This document shows, piece after piece, positions 1 to 7,595 of a stretch of 34,231 nt of DNA. Numbering within the stretch: position 1 is the first letter of the stretch; every line of letters begins with the position of its first letter. The translations under genes and the position numbers were made by a program. The notes beneath the pieces were generated by a model. The model saw only the letters and a list, made by a program, of their open reading frames with translations. It was not told the origin of the DNA and did not search any database. The stretch is taken from assembly GCF_014192055.1 (NCBI RefSeq), contig NZ_JACHXM010000036.1, positions 1 through 34,231 on the forward strand, read 5' to 3'. The DNA is from Halomonas organivorans (lineage in GTDB: Bacteria > Pseudomonadota > Gammaproteobacteria > Pseudomonadales > Halomonadaceae).

Positions 1-83
1 TGGAAGCTGGAAGCTGGAAGCTGGAAGCTGGAAGCTGGAAGCTGGAAGCTGGAAGCTGGAAGCTGGAAGCTGGAAGCTGGAAG
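1..83. repeat. 7-bp tandem repeat array (TGGAAGC), about 11.9 copies
   Basis: Eleven perfect copies of TGGAAGC run from base 1 to 77, and a twelfth matches for six bases to 83. The array starts at the window edge, so its full length is unknown. An inverted copy of the unit with its flank (CTTCCAGC, 121-128) can pair with the last copy (76-83). No gene overlaps it. The array lies beyond the terminator of the ribosomal cluster, so it does not affect rplQ coding. Confidence 0.95.
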
Positions 84-189
84 GCAGCATGAACCTCGCC
101 ATCATCGGGTCAAGGGTTTTCTTCCAGCGTCAAGCTCAAGCCTGCGGAGCAGGCGCTCTTCCGGCTCCCGGCGAAGCCCGGCACAAAAA
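84..189. other. Spacer without a gene
   Basis: Between the tandem array and the rplQ terminator I see no credible coding sequence or RNA gene. The only open frame here is rich in Arg and Gly and runs antisense-like through the terminator and rplQ, so it is a frame shadow. The one recognisable element is the inverted copy of the repeat unit at 121-128. Confidence 0.6.
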
Positions 190-217
190 AAACCGGCTCC
201 CCTAGGGGAGCCGGTTT
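185..217 (-). terminator. Intrinsic terminator of the alpha operon (after rplQ)
   Basis: A perfect 28-base palindrome (190-217) gives a stem whose arm reads AAACCGGCTCCCC. On the minus strand it is followed by a run of eight T (bases 185-192 are all A on the plus strand). It begins about 30 bases after the rplQ stop and closes the whole ribosomal-protein cluster. Confidence 0.93.
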
Positions 218-247
218 GGTGTCGGACCTTGAGGTCGCGCGCGAGGA

Positions 248-631
248 TCAATCCTCGGCGGCTTCCTCGACGACCGGACGGTCGACCAGTTCGACGTAGG
301 CCATGGGGGCGTTGTCGCCGGTGCGGTAGCCGCACTTCAGCACACGGACGTAACCGCCCGGGCGCTCGACGTAACGCGGACCCAGCTCATTGAAGAGCTT
401 GCCGACCGCTTCCTTGGAGCGGGTGCGGCTGAAGGCCAGACGACGGTTGGCGACGCTGTCCTGCTTGGCCAGGGTGATCAGCGGCTCGATATGACGACGC
501 AGCTCCTTGGCCTTGGGCAGGGTTGTCTTGATCACTTCGTGCTCGACCAGCGACACGCACATGTTCTTGAACATGGCCTGACGATGCGAGCTGGTACGAT
601 TCAGGTGACGACCACTCTTACGATGACGCAT
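248..631 (-). CDS. rplQ: 50S ribosomal protein L17
   Basis: Large-subunit protein L17, 127 residues, the same length as in E. coli. It starts MRHRKSGRHLNRTSSHR, the conserved rRNA-binding N-terminus, followed by the typical AMFKNM segment. The C-terminus is acidic (VVEEAAED). It is the last gene of the alpha operon, about 40 bases after rpoA and just before a strong terminator. L17 binds 23S rRNA near the exit-tunnel region and is needed for 50S assembly (family knowledge). Confidence 0.98.
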   Translation of the reverse strand: MRHRKSGRHLNRTSSHRQAMFKNMCVSLVEHEVIKTTLPKAKELRRHIEPLITLAKQDSVANRRLAFSRTRSKEAVGKLFNELGPRYVERPGGYVRVLKCGYRTGDNAPMAYVELVDRPVVEEAAED

Positions 632-670
632 GGTTGTGATTCCTTACCAAACTGGGACTCGAGTCGACGC

Positions 671-1669
671 TCACGCGGAGGCCTTGTCGTCCTTCAGGCT
701 AGCGGGCGGCCAGTTTTCCAGCCGCATGCCCAGGGACAGGCCACGAGCGGCCAACACGTCCTTGATCTCGTTCAGGGACTTCTTGCCGAGATTCGGGGTC
801 TTCAGCAGCTCCACCTCGGTGCGCTGGATCAGGTCCCCGATGTAGTAGATGTTCTCGGCCTTCAGGCAGTTGGCACTGCGAACGGTCAACTCGAGATCGT
901 CTACGGGGCGCAGCAGGATCGGATCGATGTGATCCTCTTCCTCTTCCACTTCCTGTTCCTTGTCGGCTTCCAGGTCGACGAACGCGGCCAGCTGCTCCTG
1001 CAGGATGGTCGCGCTGCGACGGATCGCCTCTTCCGGATCCAGGGTGCCGTCGGTTTCCAGGTTGAGAATCAGCTTGTCGAGGTCGGTGCGCTGTTCGACA
1101 CGCGCGGCCTCGACAGTGTAGGAAACCCGACGCACGGGGCTGAAGGTTGCATCCAGCTGCAGGCGGCCGATGGCACGAGACTCGTCGTCGGCATCGCCGC
1201 GGACGTCCGCCGGCTCATAGCCGCGGCCGCGGGCCACCTTGAGCTGCATCTTCAGCTCGGCGCCCTCGTTGACGTGCGCGATGACGTGCTCGGGGTTGAC
1301 GATCTCGACGTCATGATCGAGAGCGATATCGCCCGCAGTCACGACGGCCGGGCCCTGCTTGTTCAGCGAGAGCACCGCCTCGTCGCGGCTGTGCATCTTG
1401 ATCGCCACGTCCTTGAGGTTCAGGAGGATTTCGATGACATCTTCCTGGACGCCCTCGATCGCGCTGTACTCGTGGTCGACACCGGCGATCTCGGCCTCTA
1501 CCACGGCACAGCCGGGCATGGACGAGAGCAGGATGCGACGCAGAGCATTGCCCAGAGTGTGGCCGAAGCCCCGCTCGAAGGGCTCGAGCACGATCTTCGC
1601 GTGGTGCGCGTTGATCTCTTCGACCTTGATGTCGCGAGGACGGAGAAACTCTGTCACTGAACGCTGCAT
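671..1669 (-). CDS. rpoA: DNA-directed RNA polymerase subunit alpha
   Basis: Alpha subunit, 332 residues (E. coli 329). The N-terminal domain (about 1-232) dimerises and nucleates core assembly; it has the conserved LEPFERGFGHTLGNALRR segment. The C-terminal domain (about 250-320) carries the DNA- and activator-binding helices, with RSANCLKAE and KTPNLGKKSL. The linker between them is unusually acidic (EVEEEEDHIDP). Its position between rpsD and rplQ is the standard alpha-operon arrangement, so its supply is tied to ribosomal-protein mRNA. A GC-rich stem-loop lies upstream in the rpsD-rpoA spacer. Confidence 0.99.
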   Translation of the reverse strand: MQRSVTEFLRPRDIKVEEINAHHAKIVLEPFERGFGHTLGNALRRILLSSMPGCAVVEAEIAGVDHEYSAIEGVQEDVIEILLNLKDVAIKMHSRDEAVLSLNKQGPAVVTAGDIALDHDVEIVNPEHVIAHVNEGAELKMQLKVARGRGYEPADVRGDADDESRAIGRLQLDATFSPVRRVSYTVEAARVEQRTDLDKLILNLETDGTLDPEEAIRRSATILQEQLAAFVDLEADKEQEVEEEEDHIDPILLRPVDDLELTVRSANCLKAENIYYIGDLIQRTEVELLKTPNLGKKSLNEIKDVLAARGLSLGMRLENWPPASLKDDKASA

Positions 1670-1713
1670 GATGAATACCTTTCAGGCTGCCAAACGGATA
1701 CTCGGTACTGAAG

Positions 1714-1739
1714 GCCGCCCACCCCGCGGGGAGGGCGGC
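1714..1739 (-). other. GC-rich stem-loop in the rpsD-rpoA spacer
   Basis: GCCGCCC (1714-1720) pairs with GGGCGGC (1733-1739); the interior CCCCGCGGGG can pair further. There is no T run on the minus strand, so it is not a normal terminator. It sits 14 bases after the rpsD stop, and a role in mRNA stability or processing before rpoA is inference. Confidence 0.6.
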
Positions 1740-1753
1740 GCGGCGATCGCCGC

Positions 1754-2374
1754 TTACTTCGAGTACAGCTCGACGATCAGTTGCTCATTGATGTCGGCAG
1801 ACAGGTCACCGCGTTCAGGCAGAGCCTTGAAAGTGCCTTCCATCTTCTTGGCATCGACCTCGACCCAGGCCACATCGCCACGGTTGGCGGCGATGCCCAG
1901 AGCGTTCTGGATACGCGCCTGGTTCTTGGCCTTCTCGCGGACGGAGACCACGTCACCGGGCTTGACCTGGTAGGAAGCCACGTTGACGGTCTTGCCGTTG
2001 ACGGCGATCGCCTTGTGGCTCACCAGCTGGCGTGCCTCGGAACGAGTGGCGCCGTAGCCCATGCGGTAGACGACGTTGTCCAGTCGGGATTCGAGAAGCT
2101 GCAGCAACAGCTCACCGGTCGCGCCCTTCAGACGGGCCGCTTCCTTGTAGTAGTTGCGGAACTGCTTCTCGAGTACGCCATACATGCGGCGCACTTTCTG
2201 CTTCTCGCGAAGCTGCAAGCCGTAGTCGGAAATCCGCTGACGACGCTGGCCGTGCACACCCGGGATCTGCTCGGATTTGCACTTCTTCTCGAAGGGAGTG
2301 ACACCGCTCTTCAGGAAGAGGTCGGTGCCTTCACGACGAGACAGTTTGCACTTCGGTCCAATATAACGAGCCAT
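1754..2374 (-). CDS. rpsD: 30S ribosomal protein S4
   Basis: S4, 206 residues, identical in length to E. coli. It begins MARYIGPKCKLSRREGTDLF, has the conserved DYGLQLREKQKVRR segment, and an S4 RNA-binding domain around residues 95-160 (RLDNVVYRMGYGATRSEARQ). S4 is a primary 16S rRNA binder that starts small-subunit assembly. In enterobacteria it is also the translational repressor of the alpha operon, acting at the rpsM leader; the same role here is inferred from gene order. Confidence 0.98.
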   Translation of the reverse strand: MARYIGPKCKLSRREGTDLFLKSGVTPFEKKCKSEQIPGVHGQRRQRISDYGLQLREKQKVRRMYGVLEKQFRNYYKEAARLKGATGELLLQLLESRLDNVVYRMGYGATRSEARQLVSHKAIAVNGKTVNVASYQVKPGDVVSVREKAKNQARIQNALGIAANRGDVAWVEVDAKKMEGTFKALPERGDLSADINEQLIVELYSK

Positions 2375-2386
2375 GAATCTGTCTCC

Positions 2387-2773
2387 TTAAACGCGGCGTT
2401 TCTTCGGCGGACGGCAGCCATTGTGGGGAATGGGCGTCGCGTCGGTGATGCTCTGCACGCGGAAGCCGGCGGCATTGAGTGCACGCACGGCGGATTCACG
2501 GCCCGGACCGGGGCCTTTGACCAGCACGTCGACGTTTTTCACACCATACTCGGCTGCAGCGGTCGCTGCACGTTCGCTTGCCACTTGAGCAGCGAACGGG
2601 GTGCTCTTGCGAGAACCACGAAAACCCGAACCACCGGCAGTCGCCCAGGAGAGGGCGTTGCCCTGGCGGTCTGTGATCGTAATGATCGTGTTGTTAAAAG
2701 AGGCGTGGATATGCGCGACGGCATCCACTACCTGCTTTTTAACCTTCTTACGGTTGCTACGCGGGTTAGCCAT
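2387..2773 (-). CDS. rpsK: 30S ribosomal protein S11
   Basis: S11, 128 residues (E. coli 129). It has the conserved HIHASFNNTIITITD core and ends HNGCRPPKKRRV; the Asn-Gly in this tail is the site that becomes isoaspartate in E. coli. S11 forms part of the 30S platform by the E site and the mRNA path. It lies 12 bases upstream of rpsD and 38 bases after rpsM within the alpha operon. Confidence 0.98.
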   Translation of the reverse strand: MANPRSNRKKVKKQVVDAVAHIHASFNNTIITITDRQGNALSWATAGGSGFRGSRKSTPFAAQVASERAATAAAEYGVKNVDVLVKGPGPGRESAVRALNAAGFRVQSITDATPIPHNGCRPPKKRRV

Positions 2774-2811
2774 GTTGATGTCAATTCCTGTCGTTACGCA
2801 GAACGTGCGTG

Positions 2812-3168
2812 TTATTTGCGAATCGGCTTACGCGGACCCTTGCGGGTGCGCGCATTGGTCTTGGTCCGCTGACCGTTCAGCGGCAGACCACGACGATGAC
2901 GCAGACCACGATAGCAACCCAGGTCCATGAGACGCTTGATGTTCAGCGTCACATCACGACGAAGATCGCCTTCAACGGTGTACTTACCGACTTCGGAACG
3001 CAGGGTGTCGACTTCGTCAGAAGACAGCTCCTGGATCTTGGTGGTCGGCGCAATGCCGGCCGCGACACAGATTTCCTGTGCACGAGTACGGCCAATCCCG
3101 AAGATATAGGTCAGCGAGATCGCCGCATGCTTGTTGTCCGGGATATTGACGCCTGCAATACGGGCCAT
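2812..3168 (-). CDS. rpsM: 30S ribosomal protein S13
   Basis: S13, 118 residues, same length as E. coli. It starts MARIAGVNIPDNKHA and ends with the basic TNARTRKGPRKPIRK tail that reaches the P-site tRNA. S13 sits in the 30S head and makes intersubunit bridges with L5. It is the first gene of the alpha operon. A GGAG Shine-Dalgarno lies just upstream, preceded by a structured leader of about 125 bases. Confidence 0.98.
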   Translation of the reverse strand: MARIAGVNIPDNKHAAISLTYIFGIGRTRAQEICVAAGIAPTTKIQELSSDEVDTLRSEVGKYTVEGDLRRDVTLNIKRLMDLGCYRGLRHRRGLPLNGQRTKTNARTRKGPRKPIRK

Positions 3169-3293
3169 CAGCTTACTCCGAAAATTGAGCGGCTTGCTCG
3201 ATTAGTCATCTACAAAAGGCGCAACAGCATACCCCTTTACCCAGCGAAGGGCAAGGGGTATGCCGGCACCCGGTTTAGTGCAGCGTCAGGGTA
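3169..3293 (-). promoter_or_regulatory. Putative alpha-operon leader (S4 target) upstream of rpsM
   Basis: The 125-base gap between rpmJ and rpsM contains an 11-bp perfect stem (GCATACCCCTT at 3227-3237 with its complement at 3253-3263). A small GAGC/GCTC hairpin lies directly before the Shine-Dalgarno. In E. coli the rpsM leader folds as a pseudoknot bound by S4. I can show the stems but not the pseudoknot, so the S4-target call rests on position. No convincing promoter is visible in the gap. Confidence 0.45.
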
Positions 3294-3407
3294 TCAGCCC
3301 TGGCGCTGCTTGTGCCGCGGCTCGCTGCAGATGACGCGCACGGCGCCATTGCGACGAATGATCTTGCAGTTACGGCACATTTTCTTCACGGAAGCTCGAA
3401 CTTTCAT
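3294..3407 (-). CDS. rpmJ: 50S ribosomal protein L36 (zinc-binding form)
   Basis: A 37-residue protein starting MKVRASVKKMCRNC and ending PRHKQRQG. It is the zinc-ribbon (C+) form: Cys11, Cys14, Cys27 and His32 have the expected spacing. L36 is the smallest large-subunit protein and stabilises 23S rRNA domain contacts. It closes the spc operon, 77 bases after secY, exactly where gammaproteobacteria carry it. A zinc-free paralogue may exist elsewhere but none is in this window. Confidence 0.96.
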   Translation of the reverse strand: MKVRASVKKMCRNCKIIRRNGAVRVICSEPRHKQRQG

Positions 3408-3484
3408 CGTTCCATCTCCATTGTTGGCTCGCGAGGCGAACCAACGGTTCAGCTCGCGGCGCGCCAATTCGCCAGCGGCGCGCC

Positions 3485-4816
3485 TCAGCGCATGATGCCG
3501 CCGCTACCGTAGCCTTTCAGGTTGGACTTCTTCATCACCGACTCGTACTGGTGCGACATGAGATGCGACTGCACCTGAGCCATGAAGTCCATGATCACCA
3601 CCACCACGATCAGCAGCGAGGTACCGCCGAAGAAGAACGGCACGTTCCAGGCCACGATCAGGAACTGGGGCATCAGGGAAACCGCGGTGATGTAGAGGGC
3701 CCCGAACAGGGTCAGACGGGTCATGACCTTGTCGACGTAGCGAGCGGTCTGCTCACCAGGGCGGATACCCGGCAGGAAGGCTCCCGACTTCTTGAGGTTG
3801 TCGGCAACATCCTTGGGGTTGAAGACCAGCGCTGTGTAAAAGAAGCAGAAGAATACCACCGCTGCCGCGAAAAGCAAGATGTACAGCGGCTGTCCCGGCC
3901 CAAGGGCCTGGGATGCGCGCTGCAGCCACTCCATGCCGTCCCCGGCACCTACCCACTGACCCAGCGAGGCCGGGAAGAGCAGGATACTCGAGGCGAAGAT
4001 CGCCGGAATCACACCCGCCATGTTGACCTTGAGCGGCAGGTAGCTGCTCTGGCCGGCATACATCTTGTTGCCGACCTGACGCCGCGGATAGTTCACCGTG
4101 ATGCGACGCTGGCCGCGCTCGATGAACACCACGAACGCCACGGTGGCGATGCCCAGGAGGGACAAGGCCAGCAGCGGCAGTACGTTCCAGGCACCTTCGT
4201 TGCGGGCCAGCTCGAAGGCCTGCCCCACGGCACCCGGCAGACCGGCAACGATCCCCGAAAAGATCAGCAACGAGATGCCGTTGCCGATGCCCTTCTCGGT
4301 GATCTGCTCACCCAGCCACATCAGGAACACCGCCCCGCACACGAAGGTGACGACGGCGGTGAAATAGAAGCTGAAGTCAGCCGTGTAGGCAATGCCCTGG
4401 CTCGCCAGGCCCACCGACATGCCGGTGGCCTGAACGAACGCCAGCACCACCGTGCCGTAGCGAGTGTACTGGCTGATCTTGCGACGACCGGCCTCGCCCT
4501 CTTTCTTCAGCTGCTCGAGCTGGGGCGAGACGGCGGTCAGCAGCTGCATGATGATCGACGCCGAGATGTAGGGCATGATGCCCAGGGCGAGGATGCTCAT
4601 GCGCTCCAGGGCACCGCCCGAGAACATGTTGAACATGCCAAGGATGGTGCCCTGCTGCTCCCTGAACAAGGCAGCAAGCTGGTCAGGATTGATACCGGGG
4701 ACGGGAATGTGGGCACCGATACGGTAGACCACGATGGCGATGAGCACGAAGCGCAGACGCGCCCAGAGTTCGCTCAGACCGCTGCCCATCGCCGGCATGT
4801 TTCCTGACTTGGCCAT
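3485..4816 (-). CDS. secY: Protein translocase subunit SecY
   Basis: SecY, 443 residues, identical in length to E. coli. Ten hydrophobic membrane segments are recognisable, from the first (RLRFVLIAIVVYRIG, about 20-35) to the last near 395-415. The conserved loop around VPGINPDQL and the plug/lateral-gate region MFSGGALERMSI are present. It forms the inner-membrane protein-conducting channel with SecE (also in this window) and SecG. The start ATG abuts the rplO stop with no gap, so the two are likely translationally coupled. Confidence 0.98.
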   Translation of the reverse strand: MAKSGNMPAMGSGLSELWARLRFVLIAIVVYRIGAHIPVPGINPDQLAALFREQQGTILGMFNMFSGGALERMSILALGIMPYISASIIMQLLTAVSPQLEQLKKEGEAGRRKISQYTRYGTVVLAFVQATGMSVGLASQGIAYTADFSFYFTAVVTFVCGAVFLMWLGEQITEKGIGNGISLLIFSGIVAGLPGAVGQAFELARNEGAWNVLPLLALSLLGIATVAFVVFIERGQRRITVNYPRRQVGNKMYAGQSSYLPLKVNMAGVIPAIFASSILLFPASLGQWVGAGDGMEWLQRASQALGPGQPLYILLFAAAVVFFCFFYTALVFNPKDVADNLKKSGAFLPGIRPGEQTARYVDKVMTRLTLFGALYITAVSLMPQFLIVAWNVPFFFGGTSLLIVVVVIMDFMAQVQSHLMSHQYESVMKKSNLKGYGSGGIMR

Positions 4817-5251
4817 TTAGTCCTCTACCTTGCCGCCGGCGGCTTCGATCGCGGCACGGGCACCCTTGGTGACCTTGAGGCCGCGGACGGTAACCGCCTT
4901 GTTCAGATCGCCGGAAAGGATCACCTTGGCATACTGGGTGGCATCCTTCAGCACGTTGGCCTGCTTGAGGGTGTCCAGGGTGACCTCGTCACCTTCGACA
5001 CGGGCCAGTTCGGCCAGGCGAACCTCCTCGGAGACCAGCGACTTCGCCGAGGTGAAACCGAACTTCGGCAGACGACGCTGCAGCGGCATCTGGCCGCCCT
5101 CGAAGCCGGGCTTCACGCTGCCGCCGCTGCGCGACTTGAGGCCCTTGTGGCCACGGCCACCGGTCTTGCCCAGACCGGAGCCGATGCCACGACCGACGCG
5201 CTTCTCGGCGTGCTTGGAGCCCGGTGCCGGGCTCAGGCTATTGAGTTTCAT
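4817..5251 (-). CDS. rplO: 50S ribosomal protein L15
   Basis: L15, 144 residues, as in E. coli. The N-terminal half is the Gly/Arg-rich extension (RVGRGIGSGLGKTGGRGHKG) that threads into 23S rRNA; the C-terminal half is the globular domain ending GGKVED. L15 is a late-assembly 50S protein. It follows rpmD by three bases and runs directly into secY. Confidence 0.98.
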   Translation of the reverse strand: MKLNSLSPAPGSKHAEKRVGRGIGSGLGKTGGRGHKGLKSRSGGSVKPGFEGGQMPLQRRLPKFGFTSAKSLVSEEVRLAELARVEGDEVTLDTLKQANVLKDATQYAKVILSGDLNKAVTVRGLKVTKGARAAIEAAGGKVED

Positions 5252-5254
5252 GGA

Positions 5255-5437
5255 TTACTCTCCCTCAACACGCACAAGGTAGTTGACCTTGTGGATCATG
5301 CCGCGAACGGCAGGGGTGTCTTCCAGTTCGACCGTGTGACCGATGCGACGCAGGCCGAGGCCCTTCATGGTGGCCTTGTGCTTGGCCAGCACGCCGATGG
5401 TGCTGCGGGTCTGGGTAACCTTGATCGTAGCTGTCAT
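5255..5437 (-). CDS. rpmD: 50S ribosomal protein L30
   Basis: L30, 60 residues (E. coli 59), starting MTATIKVTQTRSTIG. I chose the ATG at 5437 because it matches the family start and lies five bases after the rpsE stop; the open frame extends upstream into rpsE without homology. It is a small 50S protein of ferredoxin-like fold that contacts 23S rRNA domain II. Confidence 0.97.
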   Translation of the reverse strand: MTATIKVTQTRSTIGVLAKHKATMKGLGLRRIGHTVELEDTPAVRGMIHKVNYLVRVEGE

Positions 5438-5442
5438 GGTAC

Positions 5443-5943
5443 TCACCCCGTGATCGCTTCGACTGACAGACCGCGCTTGGCGGCCACGTCTTCCGGCGAC
5501 TGCAGGGAGGCCAGACCGTTGACGGTCGCCCGCACCACGTTCACCGGGTTGGTGGAGCCGTAGCACTTGGCCAGGACGTCATGGACGCCGGCCAGCTCCA
5601 GCACGGAGCGCATGGCGCCGCCGGCGATGATGCCGGTACCCTCGGAGGCCGGCTGCATGTACACCTTGGAGGCGCCATGACGGGCCTTGACCGGGTACTG
5701 CAGAGTGCCGCCGGTGAGGTTGACCTTGACCATGTTGCGACGCGCCTGGTCCATGGCCTTCTGGATCGCGACCGGCACTTCACGCGCCTTGCCACGACCG
5801 AAGCCGACACGACCGTTACCGTCACCGACGACGGTCAGGGCAGTAAAGCCGAAGATCCGGCCACCCTTGACCACCTTGGCGACACGGTTGACCTGCACGA
5901 GCTTTTCCTGCAGATCGCCGCTTTGCTGTTCGTTCTTCGCCAT
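5443..5943 (-). CDS. rpsE: 30S ribosomal protein S5
   Basis: S5, 166 residues (E. coli 167). The N-terminal double-stranded-RNA-binding domain has the RVAKVVKGGRIFGFTALTVV loop, where spectinomycin-resistance changes map in E. coli; the sequence here looks wild type. The C-terminal domain includes ASEGTGIIAGG. S5 acts in decoding fidelity with S4 and S12. It sits between rplR and rpmD in standard spc order. Confidence 0.98.
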   Translation of the reverse strand: MAKNEQQSGDLQEKLVQVNRVAKVVKGGRIFGFTALTVVGDGNGRVGFGRGKAREVPVAIQKAMDQARRNMVKVNLTGGTLQYPVKARHGASKVYMQPASEGTGIIAGGAMRSVLELAGVHDVLAKCYGSTNPVNVVRATVNGLASLQSPEDVAAKRGLSVEAITG

Positions 5944-5954
5944 CGTAAAACCCT

Positions 5955-6305
5955 TTAGAATTCCAGGCCGCCTTCACGAGCGGCGTCGGCCAGGGCCTTG
6001 ACACGACCGTGGTACTTGAAACCGGCACGATCGAAGGCCACCTGGGTGATGCCAGCCTGCTTGGCGCGTTCGGCAATCAGCGCGCCCACCTTGGAGGCGG
6101 CGTCGACGTTACCGGTCGCACCCTCGCGCAGGGCCTTGTCCAGCGTGGAAGCGCTGGCCAGGACCTTGCCACCATCCGGCGAGATGATCTGCGCGTAGAT
6201 GTGGCGCGGGGTACGGTTGACGCACAGGCGATACACGCCCAGCTCGCGGATCTTGGCGCGAGCGCGGCGGGCACGACGGAGACGAGATTCTTTCTTCGCG
6301 TTCAT
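5955..6305 (-). CDS. rplR: 50S ribosomal protein L18
   Basis: L18, 116 residues (E. coli 117). It has a very basic N-terminus (MNAKKESRLRRARRARAKI) that binds 5S rRNA, and the conserved C-terminal RAGFKYHGRVKALADAAREG. With L5 it docks 5S rRNA on the central protuberance. It follows rplF by nine bases. Confidence 0.98.
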   Translation of the reverse strand: MNAKKESRLRRARRARAKIRELGVYRLCVNRTPRHIYAQIISPDGGKVLASASTLDKALREGATGNVDAASKVGALIAERAKQAGITQVAFDRAGFKYHGRVKALADAAREGGLEF

Positions 6306-6314
6306 AACCCTGCC

Positions 6315-6845
6315 TTACTTCTTCTTGGCTTCTTTGCGGCGGACCTGCTCGTCGCCGTACCGGATACCCTTGCCCTTGTAGGGCTCGGGCGGACGGAAGG
6401 CGCGGATTTCCGCGGCTACCTGGCCGAGCTTCTGCTTGTCCGCGCTCTTCAGCACGATGATGGTGTTCTTCGGCGTTTCCGCCGTGACACCTTCAGGCAG
6501 TTCATAGTCGACCGGGTGGGAGAAGCCCAGTGTCAGGTTCAGCGTCTGGCCCTTTGCCTGGGCACGATAACCGACGCCATTGATTTCGAGGGACTTGGTG
6601 AAGCCCTCGGAAACACCGGTGACCAGGTTCTGAACCAGGGCACGGGTGGTACCGGCCATCGCCCAGCTCTTGGCGCTTTCGCTCGGCTGGAAGGTCACCT
6701 GACCTTCCTCCTGAGCGACCACCACGTCTGGGTGCACGGTCATGGACAGCGTGCCCTGGCCGCCCTTGACGGACAGCTGGTCGCCGTCGAGCTTGAACTC
6801 GACGCCGGCGGGCAGTTTAACCGGATATTTGGCTACGCGTGACAT
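6315..6845 (-). CDS. rplF: 50S ribosomal protein L6
   Basis: L6, 176 residues (E. coli 177), built from two related domains. The signature near the C-terminus, RPPEPYKGKGIRY, is intact. L6 binds 23S rRNA near the sarcin-ricin loop and factor-binding site and is needed for late 50S assembly. It lies nine bases after rpsH. Confidence 0.98.
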   Translation of the reverse strand: MSRVAKYPVKLPAGVEFKLDGDQLSVKGGQGTLSMTVHPDVVVAQEEGQVTFQPSESAKSWAMAGTTRALVQNLVTGVSEGFTKSLEINGVGYRAQAKGQTLNLTLGFSHPVDYELPEGVTAETPKNTIIVLKSADKQKLGQVAAEIRAFRPPEPYKGKGIRYGDEQVRRKEAKKK

Positions 6846-6854
6846 TCCAAACTC

Positions 6855-7247
6855 CTAGAATACGGTGCAGATGACTTCACCACCGACACCGGCCTGGCGG
6901 GCCGCGCGGTCGGTCATCACACCCTTGGAGGTGGTGACGATCGCGATACCCAGGCCCTCGGCAACCTTGGGCAGGGAATCCTTGCCCTTGTAGCTGCGCA
7001 GAGACGGCTTGGAGGCCCGCTGCAGATGTTCGATGACCGGCTTGCCTTCAAAGTACTTGAGGGTCACGGTCAGCTCGGGCTTGGCCGACTCGCTGACGCC
7101 GTAGTCGGTCACATAACCCTCTTCCTTCAGCACGCGGGCCACCTCGACCTTGAGCTTGGAGGACGGCATGGAAACCGTCTCCTTGGTGGCCATCTGCGCA
7201 TTGCGGATACGGGTGAACATATCCGCCAGAGTGTCTTGCATGCTCAT
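6855..7247 (-). CDS. rpsH: 30S ribosomal protein S8
   Basis: S8, 130 residues, same length as E. coli. It starts MSMQDTLADMFTRIRNAQ and ends with the conserved ARQAGVGGEVICTVF. S8 binds helix 21 of 16S rRNA. In E. coli it also represses the spc operon by binding mRNA at the rplX-rplE junction; whether that holds here cannot be judged from sequence alone. Confidence 0.98.
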   Translation of the reverse strand: MSMQDTLADMFTRIRNAQMATKETVSMPSSKLKVEVARVLKEEGYVTDYGVSESAKPELTVTLKYFEGKPVIEHLQRASKPSLRSYKGKDSLPKVAEGLGIAIVTTSKGVMTDRAARQAGVGGEVICTVF

Positions 7248-7279
7248 TTACGTTGCGCTCCTGATGATTCTACGTGGCG

Positions 7280-7585
7280 TTACCAGCTGGACTTCTTGAG
7301 TCCGGGCACGTCGCCACGCATGGCGGCTTCACGCAGCTTGTTGCGGCCGAGGCCGAACTTGTTGTAGTAGCCGTGCGGACGGCCGGTGACGCGGCAGCGG
7401 TTGCGCTGGCGCACCGGGCTGGAGTCACGCGGCAGCTGCTGCAACTTCAGCGTTGCGTCGAAGCGCTCTTCGTCGGAAGCGTTCACGTCCTGGATGATCG
7501 CCTTGAGCGCAGCGCGCTTGGCGGCGTATTTCTCCACCAGCTGGGCGCGCTTCGCTTCACGCTCTACCATGCTTTTCTTTGCCAT
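7280..7585 (-). CDS. rpsN: 30S ribosomal protein S14 (zinc-free long form)
   Basis: S14, 101 residues, the long form as in E. coli. It begins MAKKSMVEREAKR and ends MRGDVPGLKKSSW. The CxxC pairs of the short zinc-binding type are missing; only one Cys is present, in the conserved NRCRVTGRPHGYY motif. S14 is a 30S head protein added late in assembly. It sits between rplE and rpsH. Confidence 0.98.
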   Translation of the reverse strand: MAKKSMVEREAKRAQLVEKYAAKRAALKAIIQDVNASDEERFDATLKLQQLPRDSSPVRQRNRCRVTGRPHGYYNKFGLGRNKLREAAMRGDVPGLKKSSW

Positions 7586-7595
7586 GATCCCACCC

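Noticed and set aside
1..83. The 7-bp array as a CRISPR array
   Set aside because: The units are contiguous with no spacers and far too short; no cas gene is present.
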